The notes under the pieces were generated by a model. That model saw only the letters and a program-made list of their open reading frames with translations. It made no database searches and was not told where the DNA came from. A stretch of 64,000 nt of DNA from Bugula neritina (taxonomy: Eukaryota; Bryozoa; Gymnolaemata; Cheilostomatida; Bugulidae), in NCBI GenBank assembly GCA_964035545.1, contig OZ037769.1, positions 9,959,429 through 10,023,428 on the forward strand, read 5' to 3'. Position numbers and translations under genes: made by a program. Positions 49,801 through 60,925 of the stretch are shown piece by piece; within the stretch, counting starts at the first letter, position 1; every line of letters begins with the position of its first letter.

Positions 49801-52800
49801 ATGTGACATCAACAATTATTGACACCAAACAAATAATAATGATAATAAATAAATAATTTAATGGTAATAGCTCTTGAATTTTACACGATTTATGTTATCA
49901 TGTGCTGCTATATTCTCAGTTGTAAGGACAAACAATATTTACATTTGATGTAAGTTTGTATACTCTAATGTTGCAGGGGTACGACATGGCCATAACAATA
50001 TGGCTAGACGAGGAAGACATAATGAAACCTCTCACCCTAACATTTTCTTGACTGTAAAAGATGAAAATGGCACGAGTTACCAAATAGAGAACCAGACAGC
50101 TGATGATGTGAACCTGCACTTGACAATAGACTTGGCTAGGAGTAACAATTATTCAATAAGTTCAAATAATTCTCAAGTCAGCGAACATTTAAACAGTACT
50201 ATTACAAGAGAGCCAACTACTATGGAAAAAAAGAAAGAAAAGTCAGTCAAAACTGCAAATACCATGAGCTGTCCAGTAGGGTTTATTAAACACAAAGACT
50301 CCTGCTATCATATTATTGGATCTAGTGGAGTAACGTGGCCAATAGCCAACACATATTGTCAACTTCACGGCAGCAAACTTGTAGAAATTGAAACTGAGTC
50401 AGAACAAAAGTTTATTGAAGACATGATTAGGGCTGCCAAAGGTAAATACACTCCTTTTAAATTCATGACATTTAATTGGAAAACATGTGAATAATAAACA
50501 AATAGAAATAAAACTGAATCAGCTTTAGAAAAAAAATATACCATCTATTTAAGTTGTTGAGTAAATGAGAATGAACGCTAAATTTTGCTGAAAATTCACC
50601 AGTAACAAAATGTTCACAGATGTGTATAAACATTTTGCATTAAATTACCTCACTACTTTCAAGATACCATAACAGCTTGATATAATATACTATGTGTCAG
50701 ATGATGAACTTGTTTTTCCAATTTGAAGATGTTATGAAATGTTTAGAAAAAATTGTATTAAGGCAAATTTTCTTTACATCTATGCATAATTTATTACATT
50801 TAGATGGCAGAGCCTATTGGATTGGAGCAACTAATAGACTTGGTAAAGGGAAATGGAAATGGGAATCCAGTTTAAAATCCCTCTCACCATTCAATATGTG
50901 GCACACAAATTGGAAAAATTGGGCAGAAGAAATTGAATCTCCAAGTTGCGCTCTTATCGACACCTATGACTCAAACCAATGGATGTTCTGGCCTTGCGAC
51001 ATGAACTTTTATATGACTGGCAAGAACCATGATACTAAAACAGGAATTGGCTTTTTTTGTGAAAAAAATCTACCACAGCAGGCAAAAAAGGACAAAGGTG
51101 GAAAATCTAAAAAACAACGTAAACAAAGACGCAAAGGCAAAAGAAATTGGCAGAGAAAGCTACAAAAGAAGAAAATAAAGTAGTAGCCTTTTAAACAGTT
51201 GTTCACAGTGTGTCCCAGTAATACTGCATATTGAAATCATATTTTATGATGGTGACACTCTACTAGAGTAGACAGCTGGTAAACCATCAGCACCCACAGT
51301 CTACGGTGACACATTCACTATTGAAAATACAAATATATAGAAACATAATATATTTTACTGGAATTAACATAATTAAAAAATGAATATACATATAATTGTT
51401 ATGAACTAAGAAAATATCTTTGACTACTTACATTTCAAAAAGTTTTTAAGCTATACTCAGTGTTAAATATGTAGGAAAATATGCTATTTTTATCTTTCCC
51501 AGTTGATCTTTTTGTTTTGTTAAGCATACAATTATTATTTTTGTATCAATTACTGCTATTTATTCATTCTGAAACACTGCTGATTTTATTTTTGTATCAA
51601 TAATAAAGTTGAAGGGTAAAGCTCCTTTTTAATGGCAGCTGAATATTTAGGTGAACTCTTAGAATGTGCTTTGTTAATGTTTATATTCTTAACATTACCA
51701 TCCATAAATTAATTTAAATAAAAATTTTTGTGTGTCTGTATCATTTGATTAATTAATTAATTGATATTATAGTTATCCCAACATAGTTGACTAGCATAAC
51801 CAAGCTCTCAAATGTATAGTTTCAACCAATCAAATTTGGGTTTAACAGCTGATGCACTTTATCTATGATTGTCAGCTTTAATACTAATAATGTTATATAG
51901 GAAATCCCAGTCAAATTAAAAATAATAAACAAAGAACTTTATAGAAAACCTAAATTTATGAGCTGTTGTCAACTAAAACTTTGGTATGCTGGCTCTGATA
52001 TATTAAAATTACATAATTACTAACTGCCATGAGTAAAGGTATATGTGCTGATTTACATCATAAATTGAAAAAATCTTTCTAGACATAATCCACTCTAGTA
52101 CATCATGGTTGTCCAGCTAGTCTGTTGGTCCAACCTACTATACGCTGTAGCTTACAGGCAAAGGCAAATTTAAGTATAATCACAAATAGTTTTAAAGATC
52201 AGCAACAGTTATATCAGTGGCATTGTTAGAAACTAAGTTTAGTAAAAAATAATTAAGTTAACTTCGTTAAATAGTCTCGTTCAATGCATTTTCAAAACTG
52301 CTCCAACCTAATTATTGGTACTTTATAATTTATTTGCCTACCATTTCAACACTACTAGCAATAAAAACATTTTTGAGATAGTCAAGTTTTCATAAGGTTT
52401 GTTTATAATTTAAAGATTTTTAGTCAAAAATTCAATTTCTTAAGTTGCCTCGCTTTGTAAAAGCAACTCCTCAAAACCATTGTTTTGTCATTACATTGTT
52501 AGTACAGTCATTCAGGAGATAATAAGTTATTTTATTTATGATAGTACATAATTATTACATTAAATAATATACTTAAAGGGCATTAAATAAAGATCCAGCA
52601 ATAGACCATGTAAAACTCAGCTAATCAGGCTGGCTAGTCAAGGTGGCAGAAAATGGCTTACCACTTAAGCGCCCTAATGCTAATCACTCAGTATTACATG
52701 CTGATAATCACTCAGTATGAACTCTTACCAACAACATTTCAACCCGGTTACATTTGATAGACAGAAGCACAAATAATCTATCTTTATAAAGTCTGTTGCA

Positions 52801-55800
52801 GAATCAGAAAACACCTTTAGATGCAGTTTTTTAGAAATGCGGTCAATAGAGACCAGCCATCAAAACGCACAAAGACCCTCAAGATCAGCAGGCACCTTAC
52901 AAGATCAGCAGGCACCTGACAAGATCAGCAGGCACTTGACAAGATCAGCAGGCACCTGACAAACCCAAAACAACTTTAACTGAGATTAGTAGGACATCAT
53001 TTCAGCAAAATAGACATTGACCAAAGACACCCTTTATTCAAGAGAATCATTTATTCGCTGCAAGACATCCTCATACCAACGTCCTATATGCTGGAGACCA
53101 GAAAAGTGCTAAACTTAAAAGTGCCACTCTTCAAATTCAAAATTTTATGAATAGTTTAAGACTTCAAGGTTGAAGATTGTTAGCTAGAACATTATTCAAA
53201 CATTATTACCAAGTAAATAATCATATAATAAAAGTAAAATATAACAAAATACAATCAGCCAAAAATACCATAAAAACTCAATGCATATTATTGTGTAGAC
53301 TTTAGTATTGATTGTGGTGTGTAGGAGGGGAATTTGTTTTCTATTTTTTAATTTTGCCCTACTTAATTTGTCAAGAAAATAGAGTTTTGAAATTACTATT
53401 TAAATATTTAATACTTGTTTAAAATTAAACACCTGGCACATAAGCAATGAAAGTAACAACTCATTTTAGAAAGAAACCATTTAAAACTTCCTATAACTAC
53501 TGGTTAATAGAGCACTTGACACATGTAGATGACTAGATGCTATGATCAACTGAATACAAGACTTGGACAGACTTCAATCCTGACAGATCTTAATTTTAAA
53601 CTGAATTCACATACTAGATGATGCTTAAACTCATAAAAATAATATGTTACAAAAGAAGTAAGATGGAAGTATAAATAAAGCTAATTGCTAACATTCTAAT
53701 GGTAGTCACTATCGTAATAATTATTACCATTATCATCGTGATTATAATTATTTTTATTAAAAAAATTCCTATACTACCATACAATTGCAATAACTATGAG
53801 AACCAAGCAGTAATGGTACCACTATCAGTATAGACTAAAGTACAATAGTACTAACTGTATTGCAACTTCATCTACTACAGCTATGAGAATAGGTCAAACC
53901 ACTGCTCCTGATAGGTTAGTCGACCAACTATTCTTATAATTGCAAAAATTAACTTGAATGAGTTTTGTTTCACATTGTGCTTAAAATAAATATGAATATA
54001 TAATGATAGCCATAAGTATATTGACAACTATATTAGCAAACCGATGTAAATCCTTCTTAATAAGTAGCTAAATATTAAAATATAACATTCACTCATAGAT
54101 GATAACATATTTCATCATTCCATAATTTCTAATTAAACATTGATACTAATATTCTCATGGTAAATTACAATCAACATGTTAATGTCACATTTTTCTATTG
54201 TTCAACATGATTATTTGCAAAATCAAAGGCATATGTTTCAACAAAAGTGCAATGCTTATGATCAGGTATATGAGAAGTAATATAAACTATCAAACAGAGA
54301 CTTTGAAAACTACAAATGTAAACCACATTGAAATGGCAGAATGAAAAAATAATAAAATTAGCAAATACAGTAATACAATATCAAATTATGGAATGTAAAT
54401 ACCTGTCTTCAATATATGTTTTTAATGTTACCATAAGTTATGAATAAACTTATTTTGATTGTTATAATTGAAGTGAAAAGTCTGACGTGCTACAGATCTA
54501 GCCATGCTCATCTGTCTAATAATGCAGTATATATGTAAGCTTCAATTTCCAAATCAAACCGTTGGTTATAATGAAAACTGTCATTTTAATAAAAATAGGA
54601 TGTGTTCTTTCAGCAACTCCTGATAGCAAGCTGTCTTTGATCCACAAAAAACCTACTTCTGCAATTTTATCTAAATATGACTAGCAAATAGCAATAGTGA
54701 CATTTGTAAAATGAGTGAATTTTAAAATAGCAGGTGAATAAAAAGATTGAAGCCTACCAACGAGCGAGGACAACACTTTAGTTTTTTCTTCACCGCCTTC
54801 AGTTCATCAGTTAGTCTCTAAAAATGTAAAGCACAGTGTGTAGAGACCAAGTTCAGCAATCCTAGTAAGTAAATACAGTTTTACTGCTATTACCTCTAGG
54901 TTATAAACTGTAATATCGATGACAAAATTATTGTTTCTAGGTAATAAGGGCGTAATTGTTTGGAAATATTTGCATTTAATGTAGCACGTAAGCCACTGCT
55001 AAACAAAATCATATTTGCTAAAAAATTTTGGATATTAGCATAAGCATTATATCTATAACATGAAAATTAAAAAAATTGAATAAAGATAAAGTTTATTTAC
55101 CAAACGAAGTTTAGAAAATGCTGCCACCTGCGCTCTCTGCCAAAGAAGGGAGGGTGAATAACCTTCAGGGGCAGGAGAGAATTTCGGAATCTGAAGTAAA
55201 CACAATTAATTGAAAAAAAAACAACTGAAAGGTAATGTACAGAAAACCATGACCAACATTACAAAATTAAACAAGACCTAATCTATTATACTTTTTATAT
55301 TACAAAATTTTCAAAATTTACAATAAAGAGTATTATAGCATATTCCATATCATTGCAGATCTTCTAAAACACGAACCAATATTAATTCTTCCTAATTAGT
55401 CTATAAACAATCTTAATAAATTGTTCTTGGCTAAGGTCTGTTGGCTTTGAATGGTGTGAGGCACTGCTTAATTACATAACACAAAAAGCTTACATGCTTG
55501 TTGCTTAGTGCGGAAGCTCTATGAGGTTGGTGGTCATCAAGACAACATTTCTGAGAAAGAGAAGGTAACTCTTTAATTTCAACTGTAACTGTAGCTGGGC
55601 AAGCTTTGGCTTCCAGGCTGCAATATCCACCAATAGGTATCAGAGTGGCAAAGGATAATTTCCAGGAAACTCAAGAAGATTGAAAGTCTATTAGTTTTGC
55701 TTAAAGAATCAAACATACTATGCAAAACTAAAGTCTTCCATTCTATGTCATTAATAAAATTAGTCAGTTGAATTTCCGAGACATATTGTTGATGTAGATT

Positions 55801-56626
55801 TTAGATAAAAATGGCACAAATGAAAAAGTAGGTAAAAATGGCATGATGATGCTAAATTTTCCCAAGCCTCAAACCCCCATCCCCAAACCTAAACCCCCAT
55901 TTCAAACCTCCAATAACCACTCCAAACACTAATATTGAAAATGTGTTATTTTACCTACTTTGCTATTTGTGCCATTATTATCTATGCCAGTTTTACATGT
56001 GCCCTTTTCACCGGACACCGTAAATTTCAATAGCTGTGATGAGCAGAAATAACAGAAAGGCGGAACAATAGTACAAAAATGGCTATGTTAGGACAAGGTT
56101 GGTAACAGCATTAATAGTAATAGCAGTGTCCTAAATCCTAGTTGAAAAACTGAAATTATCTCACAAAAAAGTGAAAGTAATATGAAGATGATTTGATAGC
56201 CTGTACTTTTGGCTGACAATTTTAGTAATAACCAAAGTATTCAGCACACACATTATTTTCAAACTTCTTAGCATAAAATATTTTCATTTCTTATTACATT
56301 TAAGGTAAAATATGCATCAAATGATATTTCCTTTACTACATTACAAGAACTTTAACTTAAATAATATTATAACAAAACTAATCAATAAAAACTTTGCAAC
56401 TCATACCTTTATTTTATTTATAACTTACAGCTTATATTATATTCACAATATTGAAAAATTTCATTGATGTTTTGAAAGAATAAAGCCCAATTAAAGAAAG
56501 TAAATTTTACCGAACCATCCGTAGATAATCTAGCCCATTTGCAGGAGGTAATTTTAACTCAAATGCATCATCACGCCCTTCAGCGACAGGTAAAACAGAA
56601 GTGATTCCTAAGTTCTCATCACTCAT
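40861..56626 (-). CDS. GEMIN2: Gemin2, SMN-complex component (SIP1)
   Basis: Partner of SMN in cytoplasmic assembly of Sm cores on spliceosomal snRNAs. Coding exons, 5' to 3' on the minus strand: 56626-56511, 55617-55494, 55190-55101, 54817-54758, 43708-43514, 43176-43108, 42812-42702, 40956-40861. Phases agree, giving 286 residues (human 280). Recognised blocks: LPPANGLDYLRMVRLEAKAC (human PPRTPQEYLRRVQIEAAQC), SPAPEGYSPSLLWQRAQVAA, YGWYRLCFG, LGYHISWFEAVGFTQLQ, GQWFYSLLAILQKPLLPESC, RQLARLCSNLRASL, LNLMICIVSRYFEQADMVDE and stop. Exon 4 (RLTDELKAVKKKLKCCPRSL) is the least conserved. A strong acceptor lies three bases before ATG 56626, so a 5' exon, probably non-coding, exists upstream (higher coordinates). 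Intron 4 is 11 kb and hosts a lectin gene on the other strand. Confidence 0.93.
40980..41118. repeat. 27-bp tandem repeat, about five units, acceptor side of GEMIN2 last intron
   Basis: Units such as gtgacgtgtgcaatacaaaa plus catatat (27 bp) begin 24 bp from the last GEMIN2 exon. The first three are regular; later ones diverge and gain an insertion. On the minus strand the units are stop-free in the frame of the last exon (peptide HTSHICFVL per unit). Confidence 0.9.
41160..41680. repeat. Degenerate TATAG/ATAGT satellite in GEMIN2 last intron
   Basis: About 520 bp of imperfect tatag, agtat and atata pentamer-like repeats linking the two 27-bp arrays. Confidence 0.75.
41681..42692. repeat. 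27-bp minisatellite, about 37 copies, donor side of GEMIN2 last intron
   Basis: A highly homogeneous array; the unit combines agtactaaacagagagta with tacacatgt. Variants are single substitutions (agcact, aagcag, aacgga, tatatac) and one unit has 2 extra bases. It stops about 9 bp from the 5' splice site of the penultimate GEMIN2 exon. Read as GEMIN2 sense strand, each unit contains CTCTCTGTTTAG, which resembles a 3' splice site, and the frame stays open (CVYSLFSTT per unit). Confidence 0.97.
45627..46888. mobile_element. Non-autonomous DNA transposon, 1262 bp, TTA target duplication
   Basis: Both ends carry the perfect 17-bp inverted repeat AGCTACATGTACACAGG, then [T/C]CGATTTTT, flanked by TTA (45624-45626 and 46889-46891). 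Both subterminal regions hold clusters of GCCGATTTT-type motifs, as expected for transposase binding. The interior is AT-rich and non-coding. A segment of about 85 bp (ACTGGTTACATGAATATAAA ... AAAGTTAAGAATAATA) occurs twice, near 45928 and 46386. TSD and TIR structure fit PIF/Harbinger-like elements; no transposase is present, so the superfamily is inferred. Confidence 0.85.
48529..51183 (+). CDS. C-type lectin-domain protein nested in GEMIN2 intron
   Basis: Coding exons 48529-48655, 49977-50441 and 50804-51183 join in phase to 323 residues. The N-terminus MYKYTIYTVLSAYVLILRA is a plausible but unusual signal sequence. Six or more N-glycosylation sequons follow in residues 50-125, which supports secretion. 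The CTLD spans about 141-285 with the six expected cysteines (about 141, 152, 170, 246, 262, 283) and WIG near 203. The usual Ca2+/sugar motifs EPN, QPD and WND are absent: NMWHTNWKNW and QWMFWPCD lie in those places, so glycan binding is doubtful. The last about 35 residues form a very basic Lys/Arg tail. A second possible start is ATG 48591, because TATAAATA overlaps the first codons. Ligand unknown. Confidence 0.82.
51602..51607 (+). promoter_or_regulatory. Probable polyadenylation signal of the lectin gene
   Basis: AATAAA in CAATAATAAAGTTG, about 420 bp after the lectin stop codon, on the same strand. Confidence 0.5.
52881..52960. repeat. 20-bp tandem repeat, exactly four copies
   Basis: Unit aagatcagcaggcacctgac repeated four times with two single-base variants (ccttac, cttgac). 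Confidence 0.95.
55790..56030 (-). mobile_element. Copy 1 of a local repeat family with ATGGCAC termini
   Basis: Contains AAAAATGGCAC motifs on the left, a C-rich core (CCTCAAACCCCCAT, CCAAACCTAAACCCCCAT), AATATTGAAA, then TTTGTGCCATTATT and CACCGGACACCG on the right. The reverse complement of 60640-60925 matches it block by block, so these are two members of one family in opposite orientation. It lies in a GEMIN2 intron. Confidence 0.75.
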
Positions 56627-57288
56627 TTCCTAAAAAAAAGAATAAAAACACAAATAGGCATGCTCTATTGCCATTGATGTCAATAGGCAATAGGGAAATT
56701 TGCAAAATATTGTTTATAGGATCCAGTAAATGCACAAGCATGAAACATTATAGTGGAGAATTAAGATAAAAATTTAACAACTTGCTTAACAACAATTTGC
56801 TACACACATAATTTGTGAGTGACTAGTAAAGAAAATGCATTGTAGAAAAGTGAAAACAGATTGGACTTAATTGAACAAGTTTATACTTGCACAGAGTACA
56901 AGATCCATCATACAATATCATAGATAAACTCAATAAAACTAATGAAGTCTGTGAATTTAGCTAAGTTTACTTTATATGTCTAAAATTTGATGAGGCCAAC
57001 TAGAATTAGCAATAACAACTTTGCATATAGCGATATTTTGCTTGTCAAATTTTAAATATGATTTCGAATTAAATAATAAAGCTATGAAACAATACATATG
57101 TGGGTAAGATACTTCATACTTGACATTGAAAATTTGAAAAAACTTTTCAACCCAAGATGAAGTACTTTAGTAGGCAAATCTCTTTGCCTTAGAAAAATTT
57201 TAGGTCAATCGTATTTAAAAGTAACTATATGTAGATTATGATTCAGAATCTATTTTCATATAATACGCTATACATAGTAGTTATGGGT

Positions 57289-57295
57289 ATTATTA

Positions 57296-57331
<36 letters not shown>
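57289..57331. repeat. (ATT)n microsatellite
   Basis: About 14 ATT units with one ATC interruption near the left end. Confidence 0.95.
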
Positions 57332-57529
57332 GTTGTGCCATAACTTGAGTGGATTTTGAGCTATTTTATCCTTATGCACACATGCATAAGTCACAACATG
57401 GGGGTCCAAGTCTCTCTCTCGTGACCTTTGGAATTTTGTACAAGCACATATATTATTGTTATTAATAGCCTACTGTAATTATCTATATTTTAAATTTTAC
57501 TTATTAAATAATTAAATTTAATACTAATA

Positions 57530-58270
57530 GCATTAGCATTGTTATTACTCATACTGTAATATTTATAGTTACTACCAGTATTGTAAGTGTAATAGTATTG
57601 GTATTGGTTATCTTTCTATTGTCTGTTATGCTTATACATACCTATATTAGTATTATACTTATACTTACACTTCTTCTTACTGTTATACTTATACTACTAT
57701 AATTATAAGCATAAGCTATACTTATAATTATACTAATATTTCAAGCTTATGCGTTATAGCAATAGTAATACTATTACAATTAGTATTACTTTCTTAGTAT
57801 TATTAACATTAATAGTAATACCAATAGTATTAGTTGATGTAAATGTTATTGTTATAATGTATAACTATAATTATAACAACTATAATTACCATGATAGTGA
57901 TAAAGCATCAGTTTGAGCATGAGTACAACTATAACTTATAAGTCATACTTATAATATAAGTATTACATTTACTATGACTATTGGAATATTATAATTATTT
58001 GTAATACTATTATTATTAGTATTACTATTACTATTGGAATATTATGATTATTAGTAATACTATTATTATTAGTATTACTATTACTATTGGAATATTATAA
58101 TTATTAGTAATACTATCATTAGTAGTATTACATTTACTGTTACTATTGATATTACTATTACTAGTGCTATACTGGTAGTAGTATTAGTATTATTATTACT
58201 ATTACACTTAGTATTACATTTTCGTTTTGATTCACTATTAGTATTAGCTATATTGATAATTATCATATTG
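57530..58270. repeat. Degenerate TTA/TAC repeat with about 54-bp internal tandem units
   Basis: Low-complexity sequence of actatt, attagt and taatac variants. Around 57970-58130 a unit of about 54 bp beginning attactattggaatattat is repeated three times with small changes. Confidence 0.8.
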
Positions 58271-58299
58271 ATATCTGTGATTATCCCACTGAGAACACC

Positions 58300-58960
58300 A
58301 CAGTTGACTGAGAAATATTGATCAGATTGGGAAGAGCTGCTAATGTCTTTGGGTGCCTAAACAACCGAGTATTGAAGAACAGACATCTTAGCATCCGCAC
58401 CAAAGTTAGGGTCTATGAAGCTTGTGTTCTCAGCATTCTTCTTTATGGATCGGAGACTTGGGCAACATATCAACGCCAAGAATCAAAACTCAGTGCTTTT
58501 CACACCAGAAGCTTAACGTACATTCTTGGTAAAAGCTGGAAAGACAAGATGACAAATAAAGATGCTTTTCAACTCACAGGTTTAGGTCCTCTTTTCTCAA
58601 AGCTAAAATTTCTCCGCTTTCGCTGGGCTGGTCACTTAAACCGCATGCCAAAAAGCACCGCATTCCACACATCTTGCTTCATGGCGTATTGTCAGAAGGA
58701 GCCCGTCAAACTGGGTGACCTTATCTAAGGTTTAAAGATGTCTTAATGCGAGATCTCAAAAACTTCCATATAAAGCCCAGCAGCTTTACTACACTTTCCT
58801 ATGATCGTGCTGAATGAAGGCAAAACCTTCATACCGGACAAACATTTGACTCAGATAACAACACTAAGAGTCTTATGGCTATTGGCTAGATGTGCAAGAC
58901 ACCAGCACTGAAGATGCTATGCATTGTCAACACTGACAGACGCTTGCCAAACCCACAAAC
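58300..58960 (+). pseudogene. Decayed 3' end of a LINE reverse transcriptase ORF
   Basis: The longest frame (to 58728) reads RLGRAANVFGCLNNRVLKNR, LSIRTKVRVYEACVLSILLY, GSETWATYQRQESKLSAFHT, then FLRFRWAGHLNRMP. This is the C-terminal pattern following the RT domain in many animal non-LTR retrotransposons (IGKA..F..L, K..VY.A.VL..LLYG.E.W, RW.GH..RM). The similarity extends upstream through an in-frame TGA and downstream in another frame (LHGVLSEGARQTG, YLRFKDVLMRDLKNF) through further stops. It is therefore a 5'-truncated, frameshifted, inactive fragment. The clade cannot be fixed by eye. Confidence 0.8.
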
Positions 58961-58974
58961 CCCATAATTATGAT

Positions 58975-59200
58975 ACTTTAAGTTTATATCATAATCATAA
59001 TGATAATTGATTAATTCTAATGATTAAGATAAAGATAATCATAATGATAATGATAGTCATTGTTATTATGATAACCAGTTGATTACTTCAAGTTTATTCA
59101 AATTGAGATATTCAATCACTCAATGTCATTGAGATTGACTATAAAGTGATAATCATGATTGACGTTATTATTATTCATAATCATTATGATTATATTTAAT
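58975..59200. repeat. Degenerate AATGAT/ATAATC repeat downstream of LINE fragment
   Basis: Imperfect taatgataatc-type repeats, possibly the expanded tail of the LINE copy. Confidence 0.6.
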
Positions 59201-59959
59201 TTTATAGTTAAACTTAAACTTAAAGTTAATGTTATAAACTAAAATATAACTTTCGGTCAATAATTATAAATATATTTCAACACCATAAAATTGAAGGGTA
59301 GAGCTTTGATAACAATATTATTAAATTCAGCAATTATTATGTTCCAATGGCAATAGTAAATAATATAATACTAATACTAATAGTAATAGTAATACTAATA
59401 GTAATAGACTGTTGCCTTGCTAGGAGATGTGATCGGAAGCGATGAATAAACGATGAAAGGTTTGGCAGTTTAAATTAAAAGCTACACGCGCCCAGGTTTT
59501 GTTCGTCATATTTTCTTAAGTTTTCGGTTGCTTTGTAGGAATAACAGATGACTTATTTAAAACCAGAATAAGTGTATCCAAGTCTTTTATAAAATGCCTT
59601 TTACACCTTTTACACTTTTTACACCTGCAATAACACTATAGACTTTTGCTATTTTAGACGTTTAACCTAAAAACATCGCTTGAAGCAGCACCAAGTTAGT
59701 AGTGACTGAGTGCATCAGTTCAAGGTTCTCAACTTTGCATTCGAGAGTTTGGACTTCAAACAACTGTGCGTACGCAAATATTTTCCTTAGTCGACCCCAA
59801 ATCAGTGCTGTTTCTATCGTTATTCCCTAAGCAGAAGGAGGGTGTTGTAAATTTGCAAAATTTATAGTTTCTACTGTTCAAATAGGTTAAGGTTATATAT
59901 CTATATATTTATATAAAAAAATATGATATATGTTTAGTGATAATCATAATGGCGATACT

Positions 59960-60170
59960 TAAATTTAAAATATTAATAATTATTACCATTACAACTAGTA
60001 TTAGTAACTATTACTATTAGTATTACTATAACTATTACTACTTATACTTATACTTATAGTTATTGTAATTGTTATACTAAGTCTAATACTTATAGTTATA
60101 CTTTATAGTTATACTTATAGTAATAGTTATACTTATACTCATAGTTATACTAGTATTAGTATAAGTTTAT
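59960..60170. repeat. Degenerate TTATAGTTATAC repeat
   Basis: Variants of ttatactta, atagttatac and agtattact over about 210 bp. Confidence 0.7.
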
Positions 60171-60299
60171 ATTATAAGTATCACTCGTACTCATACTGTA
60201 TCATAATCATTATCAGTATTACTCACAGTCACTATTAGTATTACTAATAGTGAGTAATACTGATAATGATACAGTTTGAGTACGAGTGATACTTATAAT
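60171..60299. repeat. 129-bp nearly perfect hairpin
   Basis: The left arm starting ATTATAAGTATCACTCGTAC and the right arm ending GTACGAGTGATACTTATAAT are reverse complements with one mismatch and one 6-bp indel. The apex is a perfect stem, CACTATTAGT (60230-60239) and ACTAATAGTG (60243-60252), around an ATT loop. Confidence 0.92.
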
Positions 60300-60371
60300 G
60301 GTATTAGTATTACATTTAGTTTTGCTTTTAGTTTTACTCTTAGTATTAGTACAAGTATTACTACTAGTGTC

Positions 60372-60429
60372 TAGTAGTAGTAGTACTGCTAGTACTGCTA
60401 CTACTACCGCACTAGTATTACTAGTGTGG
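60372..60429. repeat. Two further short hairpins
   Basis: 60372-60406 forms a 16-bp stem (one mismatch) around GCT. 60407-60429 forms a 10-bp stem, CCGCACTAGT against ACTAGTGTGG (one mismatch), around ATT. They follow the large hairpin by about 70 bp and share its ATT-loop style. Confidence 0.85.
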
Positions 60430-60639
60430 TAGGGCACTCCACTATCACAATGACTATCAGAATCACGACTTCAATTTGACAACCTCTCACCATGACCACT
60501 ATTATAATTATTACAAGTCATAGTCATAGTGACAATATTACTATACTTATTCGAACTTACTCGGAGTGATCATCAAACTGGACCCTAGATGGAGAAAGGA
60601 GTGTGCCGCATATGGGTAGTATGTTGGACGGTGTTCGGT

Positions 60640-60925
60640 AAAAATGGCACCGGTAAAAGTTGCACAGGCTAAAATGGCACAGGAAATAATGGCACTAGAA
60701 ATAATGGCACAAATGGCAAAGTAGCTAAAAATAGCACTCTTTCAATATTAGGGTTTGGGATGGAGTTGGGTGTTTAGGGTGGTGGTTGAGGTTTGGGAAT
60801 GGGGGTTGAGGGTTTGAGTTTGGGGTTTTTGGGAAAATTTAACATCAGTGTGCCATTTTTTCCTACTTTCCCATTTGTGCCCTTATTACCGGCGCCATTA
60901 TTACTGGTGCCATTTTACCTAAAAT
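60640..60925 (+). mobile_element. Copy 2 of the ATGGCAC-terminal repeat family
   Basis: Starts GGTAAAAATGGCACCGGTAA and ends CTGGTGCCATTTTACC, an inverted repeat of about 15 bp or more with extra internal GGCAC motifs. The core is G-rich (GGGTTTGGG, GGGTGTTTAGGGTGG, GGGGGTTGAGGG). It matches copy 1 at 55790-56030 in reverse orientation. No ORF and no clear target duplication. Confidence 0.78.

Larger units (their letters stand above)
43709..54757 (-). other. GEMIN2 intron 4 (11 kb), host of a nested gene
   Basis: Flanked by GEMIN2 exons 4 and 5. It contains the TIR element at 45627-46888, the C-type lectin gene on the + strand (48529-51183) and a 20-bp tandem repeat (52881-52960). The remainder (43.7-45.6, 46.9-48.5 and 51.7-54.7 kb) is AT-rich with no exon I can support. 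Confidence 0.8.

Noticed and set aside
60770..60840. Telomere-like GGGTTT/TTAGGG motifs
   Set aside because: Irregular and confined to the core of a dispersed repeat also present at 55.9 kb; not an interstitial telomere array.
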